From positions 55,181,001 to 55,245,000 of the forward strand of contig NC_133026.1 of the NCBI RefSeq assembly GCF_048771995.1: a stretch of 64,000 nucleotides of DNA. The letters are read 5' to 3'. The notes under the pieces were generated by a model. The model saw only the letters and a list, made by a program, of their open reading frames with translations, ran no database searches and had not been told where the DNA came from. The position numbers and the translations under genes were made by a program. This DNA is from Taeniopygia guttata. Lineage: Eukaryota; Chordata; Aves; Passeriformes; Estrildidae. Of this stretch, positions 27,081 to 39,145 are shown piece after piece. Position 1 is the first letter of the stretch. Every line of letters begins with the position of its first letter.

Positions 27081-29800
27081 GGGGCTCTATCACATGCAGA
27101 AAAAAAGGCAGATTTCTGTATACAGAGAAAATAAGATGCATGATGGAGCCTGGTCAGCTCAGAGACTTCAAGCAAAAGGGAGAGAAAAATTTTGGTTTGC
27201 AACATTTTTTATGATCCATGTTACGCTGTTTTATTTAATCCTGCAATGCTTTCTGTAAATGCATGCATGGTCTCAGAATTACAGTAGAGCAGTGGAGGCC
27301 ATTTATAAGGAAAATATTGTGCCTTACAGTCCTTTGCAGATCATTTCAATGGGAAGAATGGTCCCGCTTAGATTTTCCCACATAAGTTTTCTCTGCTGCT
27401 GAGTATTTGAAATGGGGATCTCACTCTGCTCAAGGCAACAGTTTTCTAGAGCAAATATCCAGAGAAATTGTCAAGTCAAGACAGTGTTTCATTAAATCTG
27501 AGCCATGGGAGAGCATTCTCCTCTCCATAAACATCAAGAGAGAACTCAAGGACTGCTTTCAGCTTGGGTAACAAAGCACTATCTTCCAGATAGGCAGCAA
27601 TTAAGACATGAGTATCTGTCTTTGAACATCTCTGGTCATCAAATTGCTTCATTAAATCATTTTTCTGATGTTACGTACCATGCTCTCTTGATTACATATG
27701 ATATTAAACATTTTCAATCATCATTTGGATCAAGCACAAAAATTAATGTATGTGATATAAAATTTTAATTTAAATAAACAGAATTGAAATTATAACAATT
27801 AATCCTAGAAATAAAAATGCAGCACTTACCAACTGTGAGACAGCATTACTAGAAGCAATAATCATTCATTGGTGAGTTAAATTCATCAAACCTGAAAAAA
27901 GATAAACTGAATTTCTGTTCTCAAAGTTCCTCTTTTATGAAGTGAAGATTAATATCTTGTTTTACTGCATTTGAAACATTTATATTTCATTTGTCACTGA
28001 CAATCCCCCTTCATTTCATAGAATATATTTTTCTTAATTTAAGACTAAAAAGCACAATTGAGCTACGAAATGTTAGCTTGTTATTTATAGATACAAAAGG
28101 ATGCTAAACACAAATAGCCATTAAAAAAGAGGACATAACAACTCCAGAGTCCTTAATCTCCTGCTCTTTGTATCTCCTTTCTTTCACAGAGAGGAGGTGT
28201 TTCTACATACTGTGGTAGAACAGGAGAAAATACGCTACAGGTTTTGTTATTGCAGTTAGTTTTTTCCTTTTTCACACTCATTGTCTGATTTTTGCCTATG
28301 TAATTTGGCAGAACATTAATTTGATGTTTGTTCATTCTGAAACATCTTATGCAAACCCAAATTACAATTCTGCACCTGTCCACCTTTGGTCAGATATTTC
28401 TAGTGTGAAACTTCAGCTGTAGTTATTTACACAACAAGACCAACAACTGGGAACATAATGAATACACAGGGGAATAAAGATCCAACTTCAAAGTAACCCA
28501 AACAACCTAAAGCAGCAGGGGCTGAAGGCAATGGGAGCATTTGAATAATATTAAATGCATCCTCTGACCCCACTTAATGCTCTGACAAAATAAACTCCAA
28601 GGAAAAAATTAAAAATATAAAATTTAAAATATAAGTATGTACTGCAGTCATGTGACCAAATAAGACAAACTTTTAAGGCATATTTATTTGTGACCCCTCT
28701 TAATATGATTTCAGTTCCTCACCATGCACCTCTTTGTGTATACTTCTTGAATTGTCCTTTTTGATGGAGGCATACAGTAGAAAAACATGCATTTGAGTGT
28801 AAATGCAGTGTTCAGTATTTGAAAGCAATAAATCACCTCTAACGTTACAACATATAGCAGGGGAGCAGTAGTCTGCAGTCTAGAATAGTGGACTAATACT
28901 GGCCCCTTTTCTAGTGAATCACTACATTCTGCCCTCTTTTTTTCAGATGTTCTTGGAACACAGGAAGGTAACCAAGACAGCTAACAAAGTGAAACACATG
29001 CAAAAGAGGACATATATTGTAGAGGTTATCTTCTTTATGCAGCAATTATTTTTTTTTTTAAATATAGAGTAAGACAAACTGCGTCATCACCCCAACAGCA
29101 ATTTGTGTTAGTGTCCTGTTAAAGACAGAAAAGTGTAAGGACTATATGAGGTGTGCAGTATTGAATGAAATACAGCAACTACAATGGTTAAAATCTGAGG
29201 GAAATAATAAAATATGCATGCATATAAGCATTTGATATGTAATAAATAAGAAAAAAAATTATCTATGCAATCTGGAAAATTAGAACGGAGAGAATTTTGA
29301 TATAAGGCTCAAGTAAATTTACAATAAAATCATAATAAGAAAACACGTTAGTCAGACTTGAGTAGTAAACTGACTCAGCACTGGCAGAAGCTGAGATCCC
29401 AACAAATCACCAAGAAACCAACCACATTATGTGACTCTCCAGATGCTAATCAAGCACTATTCAAGAACACATTCAGCCAGATGTGATTCTTATGTATTAA
29501 GCAACCCACAAACTATCAGTTTTTTTAGGACTTTGTCAAACCTCTTTATCAACCTGTGTAAACTCTCAGCCTTCATGACTCTCTCAGCTAGTTATCACAT
29601 GAAGAACCACATCTGGGTTATTAAATTTCACCCTTACATCTACTAGTTTCATGTGATGCCCCTTACTTCTTGTACTGGAAGTTACAGTAAATAATTTATC
29701 CCTCTCCACTCTATCCTCATTGCTAGTAACTGAATACATTGCTACCCTATTCCTTCATTCCCACCTCAATTATCTCACTCACCAGTCTTAGTTAACTATG
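27081..29800. other. Intergenic, no gene recognised; possible old retroposon at its right end
   Basis: No gene was recognised. The segment at about 29500-29760 (TTTCATGTGATGCCCCTTACTTCTTGTACTGG region) reminds me of the reverse-oriented 3' part of an old CR1/L3-class element, but it is too diverged to assert. Confidence 0.4.
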
Positions 29801-29929
29801 GATGGAGCTTTGAGAAACTTGATCTAGTGGGAGGTGGCCCTGCCCGTGTCAGGAGGTTGCAACTAGATGGAACCATGGTGTTTAAGGTCTCTTTCCAACA
29901 CAAACTATTGTGTCATTCTGTGATTCTAC
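29801..29929 (+). mobile_element. CR1 LINE 3' end
   Basis: A short, 5'-truncated CR1 3' terminus in plus orientation: GGATGGAGCTTTGAGAAAC, TGATCTAGTGGGAGGTGGCC, CTGCCCGTGTCAGGAGGTTG, AACTAGATGGAAC, and the diagnostic terminus GTGTCATTCTGTGATTCTAC. It is among the clearest CR1 3' ends in the window. Confidence 0.9.
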
Positions 29930-30003
29930 TCTGCTTGTGTAGTTAGGCCCCTAGTGCTATTGAGCTCAGTCAAGCTAAGGAGTCCAAGCATGATTTTATC
30001 ACA

Positions 30004-30345
30004 AGTCACAAAATGGATGAGGCTGGAAGATACCACTGGAGACTATCTAGTCCAGCCTTCAATTACAGCAGGCTTCTCAAGAAAAAATTCAGTTGGGTTC
30101 TGAAGATCTCCAAGGTTGGATACATGACAACTTTTCTGGGCAACAGGATGAACTGTTTAACAGTTTGACAGTAAAACACCTTTTTGTTTTGCATTTGAAT
30201 GGAATTTCATGCATTTCAATTTAAGTTCATTAACTCTTGTCCTGACACTGGGCTCCACTGAGAAACACCTTGCTCCACCTTATTTACTTCCATCCATCAG
30301 GTATTTATACACGTTGATAAGATTTCCCTGAGTCCTGGGAAGCAA
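30004..30345 (-). mobile_element. CR1 LINE 3' fragment
   Basis: A reverse-oriented CR1 3' region. In plus-strand reading it shows GATGAGGCTGGAAGATACC and TCTAGTCCAGCCTTC (complement of the 3'UTR). These are followed by the ORF2-tail complement TAACTCTTGTCCTGACACTGG, GCTCCACTGAGAAACACCTTG and CAGGTATTTATACACGTTGA. It is strongly degraded and has lost the terminal octamer repeats. Confidence 0.8.
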
Positions 30346-33300
30346 TTTGGTTGGAAAAACAGGCATGAAAGTAAGATTAAAAAAATTACCTGGGAATTTT
30401 AGTTGAAAACTAAAGTTGAATAAAAGAAGCCTATGAATTAACTATATAAGTTTAAAAAAACTCCAAAGGCCCAACAAAAAGCTCTAGGTACTTCTCTTGG
30501 TTTTTCTCAAAATAGCAATGATTGCTGGTGTTCTGACAACTGATCTGATTCTTGATTTAAATTAGAACAGAAAAGGATTCAGGTTATTATAGATTTTCCA
30601 TTAGATAAAGGTTGTGAATGAGTGTAATATAAAATTTGATTTTCATTCACACTTAAATGTCACCTCAGTAGGATTATTATTGGGGGTTATTTCATTATTT
30701 GCTTTCATTAAGTTTTTCAAAGCTCAAATATGTTTTTATACATACAGGATTTGAAAGTCTATGCTAATAATAATCATAATAATAAAAGCAATAATATAAC
30801 TGCAAAACTAGTACAACCTCAAATCTCAACAAGTAAAATACAGTCATTAATGTAATATTAAATACCTTTAACCCAGTGAATTATTACCTTTTCTTCTTGT
30901 ATTCATTCAGTAGAGATTTGTTAGCAAGTCTTAAGTCTCACCTCAATAATGGAGATAAACCTAATATGATATAGCATCTGCAGAACCAAATTTCTGTCAG
31001 TGTAAAATATAGGCAGTGTTTATGATGATATGGAAATCTTATTGTTAAAACAAGAATATTTTGAAGGCAATCTCTAAACAATATTTTTAGTAAACTATTG
31101 AGTCATTTATTGGTCTTTGCTTCATAATGAACTCTGCTTCCAAAACCTAGAGTAAATCCACAGTAACTGTGATTATAATTCAAACAGTGAAATTTAGCCA
31201 AAATAAGTAAAAAACATGAAAGTATAAAGTATTCAACCATATCTTTGTACAAGAGACATAATCTACTGTCATTGCTTTCCAAATCCTTGCTCTTTGACTC
31301 ACTGTCATTTTTTCAGATCTGTGTTACGAGAATAGCAATTATTTCAGATTTGTGCGGTAGAGGTCTTAAACCCAAATATTAACAATCTTTTCTATTCTGA
31401 CTCCACATAGAAATTGTATGAAATTCCCTAAGTATTGACATTTTCAGTCTTCTTGAGAGGGAAGATTTTTTTCCTTCTTCCCTGAAATTCCTTTCAGATG
31501 TTCTGTTATACAATTGTCTTCAATTCTGTATATCTATGATGTAAGTTTAATAGTTGACCTTCCTTAGATACTTCCACTCTTAGCTGAATGCTTTATTTCA
31601 GTACCAATAGTGTATGTCATAAGTATTTAAATTAAAAATTGGAATTTTTTGTACCAGTGAAGTATTTCAATTGCTTCATATCCAGAAAGTGTCGTACAGA
31701 ATGTTGTGATTTGCAGGGGGTGCACTGTTGGGACATTTGAGATGATGTTAAATGTGTATGCCCTAGTACCCTATTTTTGGAAATTCAAACAAAAACATTC
31801 TCTCAATTCTTTGCCTTTTATACATTTTCTTAACCTCTTGACCCTCTGATAGCATATGAGGTTTTGGCAGAAAAAGAGACATCCACTTCCAGCATCTTGA
31901 CTGTGCAAGGGTTTGTTTTAAGATATAATGTGTAAAACCAGAAGAAATTAACTGATACAATTTACATGTGTTCTGGGGCTACCTAGTCCTACTGACTTCA
32001 TGTCATCTCAGATGCCTTGACGCATTTTAATTCTTGTAAATTTCATTTTTCTTTAATTATCATTTAAAAAATAAGACATTAAAAACCTGACAAATATCTT
32101 CTAGAAAAGGAGTGAAAGAACATGAAATTAAACACAAATTTCCTGAATCCCAGGTTCTGAATGAATGAAAAGCAATTCCTTTCCTTAGTTCTACAGAGCT
32201 GTTTACAAAAAATACCCCTATTATGTTAAAAGTGTTTGATCACTCTTCAAAAATGGTCTTCAAATATTTTAATTATATATTTTTAGGGCACTTTTGTAAA
32301 TAATTACTTTTTCTTCTAAAATCTTCCTGGATGTATATTAATAATGTGATAGCAACATCTCAGCTACAAATACTTAAATGTCAAAAAGATACACTTGATA
32401 TTCAATTTTGATATTGATATAACATACAGCCACTTACTGTCATATACAGATTGTGGGTAGCAGCATGTTAAAGATCACATTTTCTGTCTACCCAATTTGG
32501 AAGTCAGGCTCACATATAAACTGTCCAGCTTAGAACAAAAGCCTACTTATTCAAGACAACTAATGTTCAGCCAATATGCAATACAAACACAGAGAATCTC
32601 CTCAGGAGTGAGCATGCCTCATGGTATCAAAAAAGTCAAACACTGCCCTCACTTATAGTGATTTTACTAGTGAAAAGCATATAAAGGACTAACACAGTTG
32701 CTGAGAACAGGGTTTGGCTACAGGACTGCACATCTGAAAATGATCAGAGTCGGATGTTTGTTTTAGTTGTGGCAACAGGGTAGGAAACATTGCCATGCAC
32801 ATGCTACTAGAGGAAGCTTTACTAATTAGCTGTGACTTGTATGAATCAAGTCTCAGTTGTGACTAGTAGAAAATATAAATATTTCTGGTTTTATCCAGCT
32901 CTGTTTTAGGCCCACTGTGCACCATCAAGTTGCTTTTGATATACTGTCAAAATGTGTGAAAATTTAAAAAAATCTTCTACATGAAAATTTCTATGCTGTT
33001 GTTTCTGTGGGCTCTATCACTTCATCTGCTTCCCTGTCCTGTGAAGAGAGAATTTTTATTGGTTTAGTCTGTCTTTAGGGAATGCAGGACACCTTTCCTG
33101 AAAATAATAAAACCCACAAAATTTCCTTGGTGCCATTTGCTGTGTGTCTTCCTCAGCACACTGCTGGTATAAGCTATGCCAATTGTGCTTTTGATGCAGC
33201 GCTGTCCAATTATACTGAATGACCCAAAACTCATTTAAAATATGAACCTTTCAGTCTTATTGAGAGGTTAATTTATATAATGTTGACATACCTTTACATT

Positions 33301-34883
33301 TCCCCAGAGGATAAAGGGAAACTTTTGAACATTAATAGCAGGCTTGTGATCTATGTATATCTGATAGTTATTAATTCTTTATCTATACAAAAGGTAAGCT
33401 ATAGACCTGAGGTGAATAAAAGACTTCTGGTTCAAGAGAGACTCAGGCTGACCTTGGCAGTGTCATTAATAATGAGTAGAGCTCAAACAGATTGTATAAC
33501 ACTGCAGAGACTTTGGAAGGAGAATATAAGGATATATGCACTTTGAGAGCCATAAACCATTGTCTTACAAAATGCCTATGCCTTAGATCATCAGAAAAAG
33601 TCACATAAAATAGTTTTGCAAGACATTTTCCAAGACACAATGCCTTGTGCATATCTGAACTTCTGTCATCTGCACAGCTACATTTAGGCATGGGTAGGTA
33701 CATAAAGAGTGGACAAAAGTGCTGGTTTATATATTTATTCTGATTCTGTTTAAATTTTGTCAAGAACAAAATTAAGAAAGTGTCCAACCTCAAAAGGTTT
33801 TCTAAAATGTTTCCTGTGGATGTGGCAGTGAAATATGGTGATATGCTGAACAGTAGCAGATGATCAATGGAAAAATAACTATATTTATAATATATATGCT
33901 TATGGTGCCTACAAAGTAACAATCTAACTGCAAAAGAAAAGTGGTGTAGAGTTATTTACATGTACTTTAGTGATACTTACAATGGAAAAGGTGTCTTGGT
34001 ACTCAAAGTAAAATAACAGTCTTTAAAAACTCTCTCCATTTTTACGTTCTAATAATAGTCTCATTTCAAAAGAAGAGGGAGAGACAAGGGAAATTTCCTT
34101 CACAACAAGGAATAGCTGCTTTCATATTTTTATTATTTTGGAAAAATGTAGTATTTGTATGAACATTTTAAATATTCACTGATGTATGCTAAGATATTTT
34201 CCTTTTTAATTTGGGCTTTACATCTTCAAATTGAGCAATAGCATTTTAAACTTAAATTTTCAGTGAAACTCTGGAAGAGGAAATATGATGTCTCAACATA
34301 CTGTTTTCTTAAAAAAAAAAACAACAAACATAACCCCGAAATACAATGTACACACCCCCCTCCTCCCCCACAGTTCTAGTCAATAGATACTCCAGGAAGT
34401 GATCTCCATTTTTTTTTTTCTAAATGAAGTCAGCATGTTGCTATTGCTTCTTGTCTTAAAGTTCGTGTTTGATTTACCATTCAGTTTTGTAACACCATCA
34501 CAGCAGACAGTTTACCACTTAAATGATAAGAGTTTCAATAGGCACTTTAGTGGAATTACGAAAAAGCTACCACTCTTCCACCATGATGCCAGAAAGCTAC
34601 CTTCTTTCTAAGTCAGGTCAGTAAACTGCACCTTGTAGGCCTGAGCTTGTCTCAGTGTAATTCCAGAGTAACAAAATAACAACAACAAAAACCTGTGTAT
34701 GTTACAGGATTTATCATTCTTTCTCAAATCAAACCAAAACTGACGGTATGATAAATGTAGTAACTTGCTGGAAAGAATTGCTGTCTTTTATAATCAAAGT
34801 AATTGTCTTATATAAAGCTTAGGTTTATCTTTTAAATTTGTTGTTGGTTTGCTTTTCTTTTTGTTTCACTGTTGCAGTTGTAC
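30346..34883. other. Downstream of CDH12, including its unmapped 3'UTR
   Basis: AT-rich DNA with no independent gene recognised. The part nearest 34883 must include the CDH12 3'UTR on the minus strand, whose end I cannot fix. A minus-strand open frame at 33443-33922 (159 codons) has no recognisable domain. A poly-A run and a C/T-rich tract occur at 34310-34372. Confidence 0.5.
34129..34134 (-). terminator. Candidate CDH12 polyadenylation signal
   Basis: AATAAA on the minus strand (TTTATT as printed), about 750 nt past the CDH12 stop. It is the nearest canonical hexamer I noticed in the likely 3'UTR. Another lies at 33734-33739. Which one is used, if either, cannot be told from sequence alone. 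Confidence 0.3.
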
Positions 34884-35380
34884 TTAAGTGACTTTGTCAG
34901 GGTTATAACTTTCTTCTCCAAACATATCTGCCAAGATCTTAAAGCGAGGTCCCCAGTCACTCAGATAGTCATAATCCTGATCTGCCTCTGTAGTGAGGGA
35001 GTCTATAGAGCTCAGAGACTCTGCAACAGATCCGTTTCCTTCATATGCATAGGTAGCCAAGGAGTCATAAGGGGGTGCCGATGGATCTACATCATTTTCC
35101 TTCAGCCTTTGATTAATGAAATCTCTTATATCTGTGTTATCTTCCGCTGGTGGTCTGTGGCATGTAAAACGCAAGGTGTCTGGTTTTATGTCCCTGCGTA
35201 TTTTATTATCTTCAATCACTTTGGGATTCCTCAGGGCACCTATGTCAAAAGCCTGGGTGTCCTCTTCTCCACCTCCTTCATCATCATAATGGATAACATT
35301 ATCTCTGATGTCTTCTTTAGAGGTCATCAGGGTGTCTTTTTTCTTCTGCCGCCGTAGCGCTACATACAGTACCACAATGA
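34884..35380 (-). CDS. CDH12: CDH12 terminal coding exon: end of TM helix and cytoplasmic catenin-binding tail
   Basis: The acceptor is tgtctcgttacag before TCATTG, and the stop codon TAA is at 34884-34886. The exon encodes 164 residues after a split valine. It holds the last transmembrane residues (IVVLYVAL) and the basic stop-transfer RRQKKK. The juxtamembrane p120-catenin site is around [14 protein letters not shown]. The beta-catenin-binding region includes [27 protein letters not shown], the phosphorylatable SLSSIDS and [12 protein letters not shown], ending YNPDKVT. By family knowledge this tail anchors the adhesion complex to actin through catenins. It appears one glutamate shorter than human CDH12 near the C terminus, and the stretch [12 protein letters not shown] differs from mammals. 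No frameshift or internal stop is present. Confidence 0.96.
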
Positions 35381-38300
35381 CTGTAACGAGACACAACTAA
35401 AGTTAAGACATGCAGAGAAATAATTCAGTACTTTGATGACACATCATTATAGCTTTCTTTGAAAGTCACAAGCAATCAAAGGGATTTTTGTCCTTAGAAA
35501 AGAGCAGTGCTTAGCAGTGCTCTAGCCAATGAAAAATTATTTGCTCTTTGATATATGAGTCTAACTTTCCTAAGTGCTTGCTGTGCTGCTGGAGAAAGTA
35601 CCAAATAATTTTCCTGCTGGCCTGCTTTGCAAATGAATAGGACTTCAGGTTTTTAGTTCAGAGAAACAGAGATGTGATTTTTTAAAAAAATATTTTCTAT
35701 AGAAAAATAGAGAAAAGAACCCTAAATTTACATATTGAAGACAAGAATTAAAAACTAAACCAAATCCCCCACAGTATATCTGAAAAAAAATGGAATTTTG
35801 AATAATAAATAATTTGAATAATTTCAAATTTGGAATTTTTGCAATACAGAAAAAATAATCCTCCTGTATATTTTTATACAGTACATTTCAGCCTCTTCAG
35901 GGATCTGCTTCAAAATATTACTTGTTATAAGGTTCTGGAGAGAAGAGGGGTCTAGGAGAGCTGATTGATTTTTAAGTATCATGTCCTCCAAACTCAACAG
36001 TGGTCCAACCTGAGGAGCAGGAAATCAAGAAAAGGCAGCAGGAGGCCTGCATTGATGGATAAGAAGCTCTTGACTAAGCTCAGTGATGAAAAAAGAGGCA
36101 TCTAAGAGTTGACAAAAGGAACATGCGGGCCAGGAGGAATGTACAGTGACAGTCTGAACATGCAGGAATGTGTTAAGGAAAGAGAAAGCCTGCATGGCGC
36201 TGTCTCAGGAAGGACATGAAGGGCAGCAAAAAGGGTTTGTACAAGTAAGACAGAAAGAAAGGGCTGAAAGGTAAAGGTGGGCCCACTACTGAATGGGGCA
36301 GGGGAGCTGTTGCCAAATGACATGGAAAAGGCCAACCTAGTCAGCAACTTCTTTGACTCTGTCTTTTTTTGTAAAGTTGTCCTTCAGTAACTCCATGTCG
36401 CTGAGACCAGAGAGAAAGTCTGAAATACAAAAGACCTAATCCTTGGTGGAAGAGGATCAGGTTAGAGAATACTTGAACAAACTGGACACACAAGTGCATG
36501 GGATATCGTGAGATACACACATGAAGGATGAGGAGGGTGGCTGCTATCATTGTGAGGTTATTTGTGATAATTTTTGAAAGGTCTTGGTGACTGAGAAAGG
36601 TTTCTGAAAACTGGAGCAAATATCACTCCTATCTTCAAGTAGGACAAGAAGAATGAGCTAGGGATCTAGAGTGGTCAGTCAGTATCACCTTGATTTTTAG
36701 GAAAGTGATGGAGCAGATAATTCTGGAAACTAAGAAAAGGCGTAAGACCAACAGGCATGAATTTATGAAGGTGAATTTTTGCTTTGCTCACTTGATAGCC
36801 TTCCACAATAAGATGACTGGTTGATGAAGAGAGAAAAGTGCAATAATTTTATCCCAACTCTACCAAAGCTTTTGATATTATCTTTCATAACAATCTTCTC
36901 AGAATACCTGAGAAAGTGTGGACTATACAAGCAGATGGTGAGGTGGATTGCAAAGCTGCCAAACTACCAGACTTAAAAGTTGTGAGTAATATTTCAAAGA
37001 CCAGATGGAGTCCAGTCTCTAATAAAGTACCACAGGATTTGGTACTGGGACTACTTTTGTTTAATATTTTCATAAATAGCCTGGATGGTGGGATGGAGTG
37101 CACCTTCAGCAAGTTTTCAGGCAATAAAAAAAGAGTGGTTGTTCCACTGTTCAAAAGGATCTCAATCAGGCTGAGGGAGTGGGCCAAAAAGAACTCTATG
37201 ATGTTCAAAGAATAGAAATTACAAGTCCCACACAGAGAGAGGAGTAACTGCCCACTGTAGATGCTGTTGGCCAACTGACCAGAAAGCAGTTTGATGGATG
37301 AGGCTTTGCGATCCTGGTGGACAACAAGTTCACCATGAGCCATCAGTGTGCCTTTGTGTCAAAGATCAACAGCATTTGGGACTGCATTAGGAAAAACATT
37401 GCTAGCAGGTCTAGTGAGACGGTCATTGCCCTCTGCTCAGTTCTGCTTATGCTCACTTGGAGTTCTGGGCCCAGTTCTGGGCTCCTCCATAAAAGATGGA
37501 CATGAACTCCCTGACGTGAGTCCAGTGTAGAAGCACAAATATGATTAGGGGATGGGACCATCTGCCACACAAGGAGAAGCTAAGAGAACCAGGTCTGCTC
37601 ATTCTCTGCTCATTCTGGAAAAGGTACAGTGGGATCTTACCAATGTGAATAAATACCTGATGGATGGAAGTAAAGATAGAGCCAGGCTTTTCTGAGGGGT
37701 GTCCTGTTACAGGACAAGAGGCAGTGGACACAAACTGAAATGCAGAAAATTACATTAAAATGTAAGGAAAAAAGGCTTTATCACCAGGAAGTCAAGCAGA
37801 GGAATATGTTGCCCAGATAAGTTGTGGGGTATCCATCCTGCTCTAACTAGAATTGTGGCAAAGGAGACAGCATTTTTCTTGCTTCAGAAAAACGGAAGTT
37901 GTTTTGTTTAGTTTGTTTTCGGTTTTCTTTTAAATTCTTCAGAATGAGTGTATTTGTGACTATAGCTGCTACTCCATGGTAAGTGTGACCATTTGACATT
38001 TTTGTTCTGATTTGAAAAAGTATTTTTCTCACAACATAATTTTTTGACATGGAGCAGAAATCCTGAATTTTACCCACTCTTATTCAGATGCTATTTTTGT
38101 AACCCTGAGCCTTTAGTAACTTACTTAAGTGGCACCTGCCTCATCCAAATGCAATGAGGTATCCACATTATAGTCTATGTCAGGAGCTATTTTTGGGTAC
38201 ACATTAGGCTATCATGGGACCTTGGATGCCACTAGTATCAAAACTAGGCATAGGCCAGCATCTGTAAGATTCAATCTGATTTCTAAATCCCACATTGTGC

Positions 38301-38893
38301 CTGTGTAATCTTTAAAGTTGTGTTTATTTCGTTAGCAGTTCCTTCAGGCTATATTACAAGTAAGATGCACTTTTTATATGCTGTAAATAACAAAGTATAT
38401 AAATATAAGGTAGAACAAGTAATAATGCCACCTTATGAAATCAATGCCTGGCTGAAATTAAAAAATCTTCCTGTGAAGGTTAATATAGATATGGCCAGTA
38501 ACAGTCTATGTTACAATTATTTTCTCCTCTTCCATTTCTTCATTCTCCTTTTGCTTAAAAGATTGAGAAGAATTAAATAAAAACTCTTAATATGTTCTGA
38601 CTGCTGTTACTGTCAGTAGGACGTGTCTACCTTAGTAATAATCTAAAAAATAATCTTTCAAGAAAGATATTTAGAATAATTTTAGAGAAAAAAAATATTA
38701 TTTGGGTTCCACTGATTCTCTTAATGCAATAAGAGATATTGCATGGGTTAGCAGATTCATAATAATGAGCAGTGTTTTGGGATATTCTTTTAGAAATAAA
38801 CAGCCACACATTTTCCATGGATTTTGTTAAAAACTAGGTGAAGCTAGTGAATAATGAGAGTAAAGCACTTTGCAGGGTTTCATGAGTACTAAC
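35381..38893 (-). other. CDH12 intron between TM exon and terminal exon
   Basis: A 3513-bp GT-AG intron. More than half of it is occupied by the CR1 ORF2 fragment at 35885-37835. Nothing else was recognised. Confidence 0.9.
35885..37835 (+). mobile_element. CR1 LINE ORF2 fragment (endonuclease/RT region), degenerate
   Basis: About 1.95 kb of CR1 in plus orientation, antisense to CDH12. It begins at the GGATCTGCTTCAAA block, passes through CTGATTGATTTTTAAG, GAGGCCTGCATTGATGGAT and GGGCCCACTACTGAATGGGG, and reaches the reverse-transcriptase domain. There a partial frame at 36916-37215 reads VPQDLVLGLLLFNIFINSL, the decayed form of the CR1 RT motif VPQGSVLGPVLFNIFIN. The catalytic [FYA]xDD region is degraded (SKFSGNKK in place of SKFADDTK). 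It continues to GTTGCCCAGATAAGTTGTGG near 37810. Numerous frameshifts and stops make it inactive. Both ends are truncated and no terminal octamers remain. Confidence 0.9.
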
Positions 38894-39145
38894 CTAGAAG
38901 TATAACAATACACAACAAGATTGCAATCAAAGCTCCTGTGCTGAGGCCGACTGGTAAGAAGATTGCTTCCACATTGCAGGACTGGATGGTGCCATCAGAA
39001 TCACATCTGCAAACACGGATAGTCAAAGTGTTTGTACTGCTCTGGACAGGGTAACTGCTGTCTTCAATTACTACTGGAAGAAAGTACAGCTCTTGCTGTC
39101 TTCTGCTGTAGCCATTTCTCCTGGTTTCAATCCCAGCTGTGTTGT
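38894..39145 (-). CDS. CDH12: CDH12 coding exon: end of EC5 and transmembrane segment
   Basis: This 252-nt exon has acceptor atattttacag before ACAACAC and donor CTTCTAG followed by gttagtact. It completes the asparagine codon, encodes 83 residues and ends with one base of a valine codon. It carries the distal half of EC5 ([21 protein letters not shown]), then the membrane-proximal cysteine cluster VCRCDSDGT...SC that pairs with the EC5 VCEN cysteine. Next comes the short stalk [12 protein letters not shown] and most of the hydrophobic transmembrane helix ([13 protein letters not shown]). The helix continues into the final exon. The 252-nt length is characteristic of type II cadherins. Confidence 0.95.

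Noticed and set aside
34872..35357. 161-codon plus-strand open frame opposite the CDH12 tail exon
   Set aside because: It is the antisense shadow of the conserved CDH12 terminal exon.
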